From positions 108,473,388 through 108,537,387 of the forward strand of contig OY829326.1 of assembly GCA_963691655.1 (NCBI GenBank): DNA of 64,000 nt. Reading direction: 5' to 3'. A program made the position numbers and the translations under genes. Each line of letters opens with the position of its first letter. Position 1 is the first letter of the stretch. Below are positions 21,081 to 30,958 of this stretch, one piece after another. The notes under the pieces were generated by a model. It saw nothing but the letters and a program-made list of their open reading frames with translations, was not told the DNA's origin and ran no database searches. Source of the stretch: Toxonevra muliebris (taxonomy: Eukaryota > Arthropoda > Insecta > Diptera > Pallopteridae).

Positions 21081-21365
21081 TTACCCAAGTCATCATAAAA
21101 AAAACAGATAAAGCCTTTTTTCGTAAATTTTTTTTCGCTGAATCTAATATTAATTTCCATGGGGAATGTTACGTTGTGTCCCTAACCTCAAAAAAGGTCC
21201 CAAAAGGCTGTTTTTCGGGTCTTACGCTCACCAAAGTCATCATCAAACGACGGAAAAAGCTTATTTTTGTGTAGTTTCAGCTGATAAACATGAATCTAAT
21301 ATTATTTTCCACGGAAAATGTTACATGTCGTCCCTAACTTTAAAAAATTAAAAATTCTAGAAAAC
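21081..21365 (+). repeat. Two tandem units of about 145 bp
   Basis: The string (a)ccaa(a)gtcatcat, then ctgaatctaatatt or atgaatctaatatt, then aatgttac.ttgt followed by cctaac, recurs with a spacing of about 145 bp. Reversed copies occur in the right arm (22516-22760), so this is part of the internal palindromic structure of the TTAA element. Confidence 0.6.
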
Positions 21366-21494
21366 TTTTTTCCGTGTCTCACGTGTCCCTAATCACCAGA
21401 GAACTTCCCAAAAACTGTATTGATTCTTCATATTTCATTTCTTAACTTGGCTGTAACATACTTTTAGCGTTACCCAGAAATAACGACTTAAAGA
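21190..21494 (+). repeat. Left inverted arm (partner 22516-22760)
   Basis: ggctgtttttcgggtc, caccaaagtcatcat and gataaacatgaatc are found as reverse complements in 22516-22760. A hAT element has inserted between the two arms. Confidence 0.7.
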
Positions 21495-21566
21495 CTTAGT
21501 AGTAGTGTCCGACCGAAACCGACTTTTTCGGCCGAAACCGAAACTTTTTAATATATATGTATATAT

Positions 21567-21810
21567 CTGTGGTCACAAGGCATAACAGCATAAGTGTGTT
21601 TTTTGTATTTTACAGGAGAGCACTTCAAAGGTTCAAGTGCTAAGAGTAATCAGGTTGAGTTGTGCTATTTTTCCGCCCTAATATCTCGTAAACCACTGAA
21701 CCGATAGTCATAAAATTCTGACACAATATGAAAACGGATATGAAGATTAAAATTATAATAACTTGAATTCGACAAAACTCGAGTTGCGTTGTTATTGCTT
21801 GTGACCACAG
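21567..21810. mobile_element. Nested MITE with ends CTGTGGTCACAAG
   Basis: CTGTGGTCACAAG at the left and CTTGTGACCACAG at the right are perfect inverted repeats, flanked by ATAT on both sides (21563-21566, 21811-21814). The 244-bp element lies inside the hAT element and has no coding potential. Confidence 0.75.
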
Positions 21811-21875
21811 ATATGTTAAAAACAAAATTCAAATCATTTTAATTTTTTTTTTTTAATTAAAACTTAAAACTTACA

Positions 21876-22178
21876 TTGGGCGTACCAATTTTTTTTTTTT
21901 TTTTGAAAAGTTCGTTGACAGAAAAATTCTATATTCGATTCTGATCAACTTTGCCGAAGAAAGTATGGCAAAAAAAATGGATCCTACCCCCCCGTAAAAT
22001 TCGAAGAAGTTTCAGTACTACGTATTGTAGTTGTTTGAATAAAAATCGATAGTTACTTTTAATATTACTTAACTTCTACGAATTTTACGGGGGGTAAGCT
22101 CCATTTTTTGTCATAGAATATGGAACTCTTCTGTCGGTACTCCGAAAAAAATTCATCCATACAAATTGGTACGCCCTA
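21876..22178. mobile_element. Nested palindromic MITE with ends GGGCGTACCAATTT
   Basis: GGGCGTACCAATTT at 21878 is mirrored by AAATTGGTACGCCC ending at 22176. An internal inverted pair, ccccccgtaaaattcg and cgaattttacgggggg, makes most of the unit foldable. It lies inside the hAT element. The exact target duplication is unclear. Confidence 0.7.
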
Positions 22179-22889
22179 ATATACATACTTACATTTGTAT
22201 ATATAAAATAACAAAAATATTATTTTTACAATAAAGAAAATACATATTAAAGGCACTAAAAAAATACATTTTGTGGTATAGGTACAAATGAAATTCTCAT
22301 TTTTATTTTAATATTCAAAATTGAATAACTTTATGTTATATGCTAAAAAACAGTCCTTTGCTTACTGAAATGCAATTTACAGTAAAATTTATAAAGTTTC
22401 GGTTTCGGCCAAATATTCGGCCATATTTTTTGCCGAAACCGAAACTTAGCCGAAACCGTATTTTTGGACGAAACCGTAACCGAAACCGAATATTCGGTCG
22501 GACACTACTTAGTAGGTCTTTGTTTCCTTTGCGGTGCTTTATTAGAGTTAAAACCAAATTAATAATGAAGAATATGTTTTTTGGGAAGTTCTTTTCGGGA
22601 TTTTTAATTTTTTGAGAATATGGACGACACGTCGCATTTCCCGTTAAAAATAATATTTGATTCATGTTTATCAACTGAAATTACACAAAATAGGCTATTT
22701 CCTTTATATCGTTTTATGATGACTTTGGTGACCCGAAAAACAGCCTTTTTGGATCAGATCGATTCGTCAAGAAACAAAAAAGAAATACGTGTTTAAACTA
22801 AAAATGGCCTAATTAGGCTCAGGTGCCCATCCTAGGGTTAAGCTTAAGATGGGCAGAAAAAATGCTAAGAGCATTGCCCAATTTAAATG

Positions 22890-23335
22890 ACAGCTTAGCA
22901 CTTCGAAGGGCACGCCGCGGCAAATTAGCCGCAAATTGTTTAATTTGTGTTTTTAAAATACAAATCATAGTAGCCGACCACTGCCACTCAAGTGGCTTTA
23001 TAAGTTTTGAGATGCAGCGTAGTTTACCGTTAGCCGTTAGTTTCTGCGTAACATCGTTTAGCTTCTATTTGTGTTTGAAAATTGGTATTTCGCTTTGGAG
23101 GCTAATTTGCCGCTGCGCGCCCTCTCGTGGAACAAAAACATTCAAGTGTAGCTTGAAGAAATTTGTTCTAAGTAAAAACGATGACGAATAAACATTTAAA
23201 AATAAATGCTTAAAATATATTTCAACATCTACAAATAAGAAAAATTGCAGTCGATACTATGAAATTCACTTTGCGGCTAAATTGCCGCGGCGCGCCCTCT
23301 TGTATAACTTTTCAGCGCGCGCCCTCCGAAGGTTT
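22890..23335. repeat. GC-rich inverted repeat pair
   Basis: gcacgccgcggcaaattagc at 22909 and, reversed, gctaaattgccgcggcgcgc at 23277 form an inverted pair, and a third related stretch (ggctaatttgccgctgcgcg) lies at 23099. The surroundings are AT-rich, so the CGCG-bearing arms stand out. This is probably a decayed inverted-repeat element; no target duplication was found. Confidence 0.5.
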
Positions 23336-24096
23336 GAGCCAAAATGGCGGAGTTTGACGCAATTATACGTCAAAAGGGTAGTTTTAATAGTATGGCCTCG
23401 CGTTCCTACGTAATTACTAAAAACTGTGGTAACCGTATACGCTTTTGTTAAAAAGACTGTAAATGGTATCATACGAGACTATGAGCTTCAAATTTAATTT
23501 AATTTAATATAATTTTAAACAAATATTATGAAGGTATATACTAACTAGTTTGATATTCTCTCTGGGGCAAATGTAGCTTGTGAATTATAAGGTTTTTTCT
23601 AAGCTTTACCTATGACCGCAACGGAATTATTGCAATACTAGAATACCAGTAATGGTATCGGAATTTGTTTTTTTTTTTTGTTATGTAACGCATTGAGCAA
23701 CATTCCTCATTTTTCCCAGTATTCCAACACTGAATAACACAGCAGGGCAATTCACAAGGTGTCTTATTTGGTCTCGTATCCTCTCATTTGTTATAAATTC
23801 TCTCATTTTTCATAAACAATTTTACGACATTATGATTATACGGCAATGTACGACAGCTTGTGAATCGACCAAGTGTGTCACAAAATAAATTCTGATTTCA
23901 CAATTCTGCGAAAAAGATTTTTATCCCCATAAAATTTAATATTTAACAAAATTTTAGGGAAATAATTGGTTCACTGTAATGTTTTCTATTATAGAAATTT
24001 TAAAGACTTTTTCTATTTTATTTTTTAAAAGCTCAGTGGGTACAAAATTACACTATGTCAATATATATATGCCACAGTCTACGCTTCAAATTTTGT
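23336..24096. other. Upstream region of the His-rich gene
   Basis: AT-rich DNA without coding features. It ends at the core promoter of the gene at 24199. Confidence 0.4.
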
Positions 24097-24136
24097 TATA
24101 TTTAAATGATAAGAATGCTAAATTATTATTTCAGTT
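24097..24136 (+). promoter_or_regulatory. Core promoter (TATA-like plus initiator) of the His-rich gene
   Basis: TATATTTAAA at 24097-24106 is followed about 34 nt later by TCAGTT at 24131-24136, the typical spacing and initiator sequence of arthropod TATA promoters. The predicted leader to ATG 24199 is about 65 nt. Confidence 0.6.
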
Positions 24137-24198
24137 GGAATTTGGTAATCAAACTTAAAACGTGTGGTGTGAATTCGTTCAAAACAACGAAACTCAAA

Positions 24199-24672
24199 AT
24201 GAAAATATATATTATATTTGTGATATTATCAACAATAATAGTTTTATGCGCAGCAAGCAAAGAATCCTCAGCTGAAGGAGGATTATGGAAACATGCGCAT
24301 CATCGTCGTCATCATCGTCATCATCTCGACGAAAATGAACTTGATGACCAGCAGCTTGGTCATCATGGCCATCGTGGTCATCATCACCACCGTAGCCACA
24401 ATGATAATGACAATCAGCAAAATAACAATGATGACGAAGGCTATCAAGGGCATTTCCGCGGGCACAAACATGGCTGCGGTCACCATGGGCACTCAAATCA
24501 TGAATCAACAGAACACGAAAGCACGGAAGCAAATGAGCATCGTGACACTAATCCCACCAATGTTACACTACCAACTTTGCCGTCAATTTCAAATAATTCA
24601 AGTGAAGTAACTGTAAGGAATGTGGATAGTGGTGAACGTTTAGACGTTGATTTACGTAGTGATTTCAATTAG
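24199..24672 (+). CDS. Secreted histidine-rich protein (157 aa)
   Basis: The ATG at 24199 is chosen because its context is CTCAAAATG and it opens a signal peptide (MKIYIIFVILSTIIVLCAAS). An upstream in-frame ATG at 24106 lies before the predicted transcription start. After cleavage come SSAEGGLWKH and a long histidine-rich tract (HHRRHHRHH, GHHGHRGHHHHRSH, HKHGCGHHGH) mixed with Asp/Asn/Gln. A Ser/Thr/Asn tail with two possible N-glycosylation sites (NVT and NNSS region) follows. Histidine tracts of this density commonly bind Zn or Cu; that role is inference. Only one mature cysteine is visible. AATAAA follows at 24743. The GGLW core near the mature N-terminus resembles GGIW in the gene at 29941. 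Confidence 0.78.
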   Translation: MKIYIIFVILSTIIVLCAASKESSAEGGLWKHAHHRRHHRHHLDENELDDQQLGHHGHRGHHHHRSHNDNDNQQNNNDDEGYQGHFRGHKHGCGHHGHSNHESTEHESTEANEHRDTNPTNVTLPTLPSISNNSSEVTVRNVDSGERLDVDLRSDFN

Positions 24673-24742
24673 CGATCGAACACAATATTTTTTTAATTAA
24701 ATGTAACAAATGTGGATGATACGTAAAAACAAACAATATTAT

Positions 24743-24748
24743 AATAAA
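24743..24748 (+). terminator. Polyadenylation signal AATAAA
   Basis: AATAAA about 70 nt after the stop codon of the His-rich gene. Confidence 0.65.
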
Positions 24749-25100
24749 GAACCATATCTAAACAATTAAAAATAGATTTGTTTTGTATTTAATTTAGAGC
24801 ATTAAGCAATTGACAAAGTTCATCTCGGTTATCACTGCGCTGTAGTTTAAAATTCAGTGTTGTGTGTGTGGCTTATCATTTTACTTGGGAATTTCCAATT
24901 TGTTCTAAGCACAATTGCTAAATCTTAAAAACAGAATTAATATATGTGGTAGATAGATACGTGTATGTTATTATATTTTAGTGAGTCTCAGCTTGGTTAA
25001 TTAGGTGCAATAATAAAACTTATGTTTCCTGCAGTATTGGCATAATCAAATTAATGTTTTCTCTATATCGTCATACGAAAATTTAAGTGTTGGATGAGGG

Positions 25101-26679
25101 CAGGGATGCCAACTCATTTTTTCTTTCTCCCCGACAGCCCTAAAGAAATTCCCCGATTTTCGATCGAATTCCCCACATCGATATAATTTCATATTATAAC
25201 AGCGCGGCACGTACTTTCCATACATAAAACATTTTACAAAAACGAAAAATTATGTAAAATTGACCTCAATGAGTGTTATATTAAGGTGACCCTGAACTTT
25301 CTCGTTCCAAAACTTAACCAATTTTTACGGGACTGGTAGATTAATAGAAAGATGAGGTGTTTCGAGTTACTAGACGTTCATTTTGATAGATAAACAAGCG
25401 TTAGCCTACTTTTGGATATCAAAGTTTGCAAAGGAGAAGACATGGGCTCTCTTTTGACTCAAATAAAAAATGGCAAAAACCTTATTTTGAAAAAAACGTG
25501 TTCAAAGTTTTGATTATCGGTTTTTAACATAGAAAATATATTTCATCTTCTTTATGATGGCTGATCGTAATTTGTAAGTTAACAGATTAGTCAGCAAGGA
25601 TTAAGAGTTATTAATCAGGAGGTGCTGGACTAAGGCATAGCTTTCAAAACGATCGAAATGGAAGACGAAGCGCCGCGTTTCTCTGAAATGTTCACAAAAT
25701 ACTTTCGAAATATAATACTTTCAAATAGAACTCTTTTTTAAAAATCGATTTCTCCAAATCAATAACCGTGACACCGTTAGTAAAACCAAGCTTAAAGTGG
25801 TATATAATAATATAACGAGATATGTATTTGGACTGAGTCGTAGAAGCCATGTTTCGAAATATGCCATACAAATTTATAACACCACTTTTGACAATCTCTT
25901 AAAATTTCGAACAATTCTCCTGTTGCACAAGATCATATATACCAAGGAACCATGTTATCTATACAAGCGACTGACTTTCATGAAATCATTACGTGGGAAA
26001 CAAATTTTAATACCATCTTATTCATGTCTGACTTCTGAGCGTCAATTTTTTATGTATGCCATCCGTCTATGGAACTCGTTAACAAACCACTTGCAGCTTA
26101 TTGGCAACGCATTGCAATTAAAATTTTTGAATGAGTAAACTCTTAAACTTTTGAATACTAAACTATTGCTATTATTCTTTATTTAATTTTTGATTTTCTT
26201 TGTCACCCCATATATTGACCTTTTGCTAATTGTTAAATAAATGTAAAATTAAAGATATTTTTTGTAATTTAATTAATTTTGTTGATATTGTATGTATTGC
26301 ATAATTCTTACTGCCCTTTTTACTTGTTAAATTGTTTTATTTTTACTTAAATCTAATCTTAAAAATTCATATATGTAACTAATGCCTGTAATATATAAGA
26401 TGTAAATCTTGTGGCATTAGGAATGCTTTGAAAATAAATAAATAAATAAAAAAAATAAAATAAATAAATCGCAGGGCCCACTTAAGAAAATACGAAGATT
26501 TTAAGACCCAAAATAAGAAATATTGCGTAAGTTAAACGTTTTACATTACATAAAATTTGACAAAAAATATTCTACAGACTTTTATGACTAAAAGCTAAAC
26601 GACTTCAAATTCCCCGCAACAACAGCTCATTCCCTGATTCCCCGCACCCAGTAAAATTCCCCGCAAGTTGGCATCGCTG
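25101..26679. mobile_element. hAT-type non-autonomous element, copy 1 (filled by a LINE)
   Basis: The ends CAGGGATGCCAACT and AGTTGGCATCGCTG match the copy at 28357-29158, and both have repeated ttccccg motifs near the ends. The flanks gatgaggg (25093-25100) and tatgtggg (26680-26687) agree at 6 of 8 positions, an aged 8-bp duplication. A LINE fragment occupies about 25765-26468. Without it the length is close to the 802 bp of copy 2. Confidence 0.8.
25765..26468 (+). mobile_element. 5'-truncated jockey/CR1-type LINE 3' fragment
   Basis: Comparison with the empty hAT copy at 28.9 kb defines the insert: ccaaatcaata is followed by foreign DNA and resumes at atcgcagggc. The insert has a 113-codon frame (25797-26138) resembling the C-terminus of LINE reverse transcriptase proteins (RYVFGLSRRSHVSKYAIQIY, RLWNSLTN), then a non-coding end with an (AAAT)n-type tail. 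Confidence 0.78.
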
Positions 26680-26687
26680 TATGTGGG

Positions 26688-27165
26688 TTTTACAGTTTCT
26701 TGTTTAGAGCGGTTCCTTAGGTTTTCAGGGCTGCTCTTTCATTTGGCGTAATCTGTTTTTCGGCAACGCATACAGTTTTCGAAATATAGTGTATTCGTTT
26801 TGTCGCATTTTCTAATGAAATTTTAAAATTAAGTCACATACGAAAAATTTACATACAAAATGTAAAAAAAAAATATTTATTTTTTTGTACGACACATAAT
26901 GTTATCACCTACCTTGGGTCAGTAAGTATGCTAACGGTCATGAAAACCGCACCACTTCCAACACTATTACAATTTCGGTAAAACTTTCTAACTTAATTCA
27001 GATTTCCCTTCCCTTCCTTGTTTATGTTTTAAAAATGTACCATTTTTTGTGTCAATGTTGTTGAGAAGAAAGAAAATTTTTTTAAAAACTGCTAAAAACT
27101 ACTGCGAAGTTGCTTTCATTCGTCCGCTATTAAACTGATCTAGAAAAAACGGAATTTGAAACCGC
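26688..27165. other. Intergenic DNA, nothing recognised
   Basis: No supported feature between the hAT copy and the open frame at 27166. Confidence 0.35.
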
Positions 27166-27357
27166 TTGAAAGAACAAAGGGATCAAGAAGCCTATAGAAG
27201 ACAAATTCGAGACCCTGAAGCTGAAGAGCTATTACGATGTGAATATAAGTGTCCAAACCTTACGCAGAAAGTAACGAAATGGATGGAAACAAATCGGTTG
27301 GCATGGAATAAACACTACTTCAATTTGACTCTGGAAGACAGGAGAAAAGTTATATAA
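27166..27357 (+). pseudogene. Short unidentified coding-like fragment
   Basis: A 63-codon frame beginning at TTG, preceded in frame by TGA, reads as a charged, protein-like segment (QEAYRRQIRDPEAEELLRCE, KVTKWMETNRLAWNKHYFNL, EDRRKVI). It abuts the minus-strand LINE relic. It may be a fragment of a mobile-element protein or of a host gene; I cannot identify it. Confidence 0.3.
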
Positions 27358-27389
27358 TCAAACTCAATTTGCTGTGTGCAGTATATGCT

Positions 27390-28160
27390 TAGCTCAGATG
27401 GGGAGCGACGGTTAACTATGTACCGAAAATAGTCATGTTTCCTCCACAAAGTCAGTTGGGCAAATGCTCCTCTCGCGTTTGAAATTCTTGATGTAATGTC
27501 CTCTTTCGTCCCACTATCCATAGAAATTATACTTCCCAGATAGTAAAGCTATTGACGTTTTCGATGTCATCGTTGCCAGCCTTAAAATTGATGTCCTGCC
27601 TTGAAGAATTCAGCTTCATGCTATTAGTTTTGGAAGTATTAATTTTTAAGCCGACCTTTTGCGACTCTAAAATAAGATCATCAATTTTAGGTTTCATATC
27701 TGAATGCAGTGATGAGAAGAGGCAAATGTCGTCAGCGTAATCAATGTCTTCTAAGTGTTCATTAAAATTCCATCGAATTCCTCAGTCGACTTTAACCAAG
27801 GAATGGCGGAGAATAAGCAGCCTTGTCAGACGCCTGATTTAGGAACACATGTTCAAGACAACATTCCGTTGGCTGCATTTAAAACCCTCGTAGTGCGCAC
27901 GAATCAGATTGATGGCGTTAGAAGAGATACCTCTCCGCTGTGCTGTAGTCCACGAAGATCATTTGAGCTCGTCATTCACTCGATTGTTGGACAATAATTC
28001 TTATTGTCCTAATCTGCTCTACACACGATCGATTTCGCCGAGAACCTGCATGTTGCCTACAGACAGCAGCATCGAGTTTTTCACTTACTCTATTAAGAAG
28101 CACTTTAGTTAATACTTTTGATGGCACCGACAACAGTGTAGTCGGTGAGGTCACCTTTTT
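27390..28160 (-). pseudogene. RTE-type LINE reverse transcriptase relic
   Basis: Read on the minus strand from 28160, the sequence gives TTLLSVPSKVLTKVLLNRVS and NRSCVEQIRTIRIIVQQSSE, the motif-1/2 region of RTE/CR1-like reverse transcriptases. Near 27520-27400 comes SGTKEDITSRISNARGAFAQ, the region after the YADD motif. In between there are several stops and frameshifts; the YADD itself reads as a damaged stretch near 27700-27740. It is dead. Confidence 0.65.
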
Positions 28161-28356
28161 TTTGGCAACTTGACTAGTCTTCTTGTAATTGTTTCAAATT
28201 TGGGAAATTAGAGGATGTAGAATAAAGTTAAAGGCTATTTCGGCTTCGCTCTTCTGGCTAAACGTATGGAAAAATGGACGTGCCCATTTCGCCGGTATGA
28301 AACCGTCATATTTCTCTATCTACGAAGCGTGAATCAATAATAAAGAGAATGAGAAC

Positions 28357-29158
28357 CAGGAATGCCAACTTATATTTTCTGTCTCCCCGATAGCCCTCGA
28401 GAAATTCCCCGATTTACGATCGAATTCCCCGCACTGGTATAATTTCATATTATAACAGCACTATACGCACTTTCCATATAAACATTTTACAAAAACAAAT
28501 TTTTATGGGACTGACTCCGGAATTCTTAACATATAAGCTTCAGCCCACTTTTGGACATCAAAGTTTTCAAAGGAGAAGACATGGGATTTCTTTTGACTCA
28601 ACTAAAAAATGGCAGAAACTTTGTTTTGACTATCGGTTTTTAACATATAAAATGTACTTGATCTTCTTTATGATGGCTGACCGTAATTTGTAAGTTTACA
28701 GATTAGTCAACAATGATTAAGAGTTAATCAGGAGGTGCTGAACGAAGGCATAGTTAAGTCTTTCTGAATGGCCGAAAAGGGAAGTCGAAGAGCCGCGCGG
28801 TTGTGGCCTGACTGACACTCGTCGCTATAATCGTCTATATCTACGAAAGCACTCTGCGTTCCCTGAAATTTTTACGAAATACTTTCGAAATATAATGCTT
28901 TGAAATAGCACACGTTTTTAAAAATCGATTTCTCCAAACCAATAAATTGCAGGGCCTACTTAAGAAAAGATGAAGATTTTAAGACTCAAAATATGAAATA
29001 TTTCATAAGTTAAACGTTTTACATTACATAAAATTTAACAAAAAATATACTACAGACTTTAATTACTAAAAGCTGAACGACTTCAAATTCCCCGCAAAAA
29101 ACAGCTCATTCCCCGATTCCCCGCACCAGGTAAAATTCCCCGCAAGTTGGCATCGCTG
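28357..29158. mobile_element. hAT-type non-autonomous element, copy 2
   Basis: The 802-bp element starts CAGGAATGCCAACTT and ends AAGTTGGCATCGCTG, and is flanked by a perfect 8-bp duplication ATGAGAAC (28349-28356 and 29159-29166). The short ttccccg/cccgca repeats near both ends are shared with copy 1. It encodes no transposase. Confidence 0.9.
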
Positions 29159-29166
29159 ATGAGAAC

Positions 29167-29813
29167 CCGCAAATCGTACATTAGTTCTTAACTTTTGTTT
29201 ATATTAATTTAGGAAAAAACTCGTTCCACATAAGATGTGGAATGAGGTAAAGAAAAAATGCGCCACACTAGTTTTGTCAACAAAGGCTAAAGTGGCTTCT
29301 TCCCTGTTTTTGATTTTTGAAATTTCAGACCAATACCCACTAGTGCTGGATAGCTTTTAGTGACCTATATTTGTTATCGGTAGTAATAATTTCCGATTCT
29401 GATATAACATACGGGACACGTGAACTTAATTTTGGGTTGTAAAATTCAGTGGTAAGCTCCGTTTTTAAAGGTTAGGTCAAAATCAAGAGATATCTTATTT
29501 TTAAGTTTGCATTGTTTTTTCTTTTAAGACAACTTAGTTTCGAGAACTTCTTAGAAAGATGAGTTTTGTGGTCTAGTGAGTAATTTTTAATCGGGTTACA
29601 TTTATATTAATCACTTATTATAAACAAAAATAAGTAAGTAACAATTTGTTTCCTCTTATTCATTTTAGTCATAGATTTGTTTACCGTTCAACCTGGGGAA
29701 ATCAGCGTAATTTTGGTATATTCATACATTTAGGTACATATTAATAATGAATTACACTTGAATAATAATCATTTAAAAAGTCTCTTGATCGAAGTCGTGT
29801 ACAAGTCAAAGCA
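29167..29813. other. Upstream region of the 30-kb small peptide gene
   Basis: No gene is visible. GGGGAAATCA at 29695-29704 resembles an insect NF-kB-type site, about 120 nt before the TATA box; a single match of this kind can arise by chance. Confidence 0.35.
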
Positions 29814-29820
29814 TATAAAA
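29814..29820 (+). promoter_or_regulatory. TATA box of the 30-kb small peptide gene
   Basis: TATAAAA, with an initiator-like TCATTAGT at 29844-29851 about 30 nt downstream. The distance to ATG 29941 predicts a leader of about 95 nt. Confidence 0.65.
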
Positions 29821-29940
29821 TGAAGTAAAATTTTCTTAGGCAGATCATTAGTACTTTGAACTGGATTGTGATTTATTTAAGATTCCTAAACAATTTTAAT
29901 TTATTAAAAACAATAAGCGAAGGAAGACAACATTTTCAAC

Positions 29941-30114
29941 ATGAGATATCACATCATATTCGTATTAATATTATTAATAATAACTGCTCTACAATTAGGA
30001 GAAGTTTCCAGTAACATAGGAAAACCAAGATCAGATGGCGGTATATGGGGTACCAGGGCGCAAATATCAGCACCTTTTGTGAAAAAAATAAAAATGAAGG
30101 AATCGATAAATTAA
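29941..30114 (+). CDS. Small secreted cationic peptide (57 aa) with GGIW core
   Basis: ATG 29941 (context TTCAACATG) opens a signal peptide (MRYHIIFVLILLIITALQLG, cleavage near EVSS). The predicted mature peptide of about 33-35 residues contains NIGKPRSDGGIWGTRAQ and a Lys-rich C-terminus (VKKIKMKESIN). It has no cysteine. A TATA box, initiator and AATAAA frame it as a compact intronless gene. The basic charge would fit an antimicrobial or similar host peptide, but that is inference. The core resembles GGLW of the His-rich gene at 24199, and its GKP matches the GKPIW/GKPVW cores at 18042 and 58453. Confidence 0.68.
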   Translation: MRYHIIFVLILLIITALQLGEVSSNIGKPRSDGGIWGTRAQISAPFVKKIKMKESIN

Positions 30115-30178
30115 ATTACTATTAAAATAATATGAAACAAATAGAAATGAGTGAAATCAAATATTAGTAAAAACTTTA

Positions 30179-30184
30179 AATAAA
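30179..30184 (+). terminator. Polyadenylation signal AATAAA
   Basis: AATAAA about 65 nt after the stop of the 57-codon peptide gene. Confidence 0.6.
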
Positions 30185-30283
30185 GAATATGAGTAAATAT
30201 GCATTTGTTGATTCAATTTGCAATATTCCACATTCCATTATCAGATTACAGTACAGAATAGTAGTACTACATCCAAATACTTA

Positions 30284-30570
30284 TTTTATTTATTTATTTT
30301 ATTTATTAGAAATAACCGAAAAGTCAGATATGCCCAAATTTGTTTACATCAAAATGATGTAAAAAAGAGTGTCACTCACTCAAAAAATAAAATTAAAATT
30401 AAACAAAAATAAAAGAAAGAATTATTCTACTTATTACAAAAAAAAAAATAAGAAACTTAAGTTAATGTTAAAGTTAAAAAAAAATGTGGAAAAAAATGAT
30501 AGAAAAAAGAAAAAGGTCCAGGAGGAAAGAAGAAAGGAAAAGAAAAATAGTAAAGGATAGAAGAACAGGA
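30284..30570 (+). repeat. Low-complexity A-rich and TTTA-rich stretch
   Basis: A short (TTTA)n at 30284-30306 is followed by A-rich DNA that translates as Lys-rich frames on the plus strand. These frames are composition artefacts, not genes. Confidence 0.6.
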
Positions 30571-30958
30571 CACCACCCGAACGTGGCATACGAATGCCTC
30601 TTTTATAGTTGTTAGTGACGAGAAACTAAGAAAAAGTAAACTAATTTTTTCTGAGATGAAGAAGGCATGAAAACAACCGAATTTCTAAATTCAAGAGGTT
30701 CCACAGGTACCAAGAAATTGTTTCTCAAATCTTAAACATACCAGCATCAATGAACATACTTTTTGTTACACCTTCAATGAACTGGGTATGTGAAACCCGA
30801 CTAAAAATAAATCCTTAAAATAAAACAATATTTTTTTTTTTGGGTTTTCTTTTTCAATTTCATAAAATTTATTTTAAGTGCAAACAAAAACTAATAATAT
30901 AAAAATATTCTCTTCTTCCTAAAATCTTCATGATTGTCATTGACGCCGAGTTAATCGC

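Larger units (their letters stand above)
21503..22507. mobile_element. hAT-type element with 8-bp target duplication
   Basis: The ends are TAGTGTCCGACCGAA and TTCGGTCGGACACTA, with further inverted CCGAAACCG motifs. CTTAGTAG occurs directly before (21495-21502) and after (22508-22515), the 8-bp duplication typical of hAT elements. The 1005-bp interior is largely made of two other palindromic insertions (21567-21810, 21876-22178). No transposase was recognised. Confidence 0.85.
20013..22841. mobile_element. Large TTAA-flanked element with nested insertions
   Basis: TTAA lies at 20013-20016 and 22838-22841. The ends read CCCTTCGATAGGCACC on the left and CCCTAGGATGGGCACC from the right, and both have TAATTAGGCC just inside. 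The interior has long inverted arms (about 21190-21494 and 22516-22760) separated by a hAT element at 21503-22507. Without the hAT insert the host is about 1.8 kb. No transposase was found. The ends suggest piggyBac-type mobilisation. Confidence 0.6.

Noticed and set aside
22336..22674. Arg/Phe-rich frames on both strands at the right end of the hAT element
   Set aside because: They translate the CCGAAACC-type terminal motifs and are not proteins.
24212..24610. Asp/Met-rich frames overlapping the His-rich gene
   Set aside because: They arise from the CAT/ATG repeats of the histidine codons read in other frames.
30369..30560. Lys-rich 63-codon frame
   Set aside because: A-rich low-complexity stretch.
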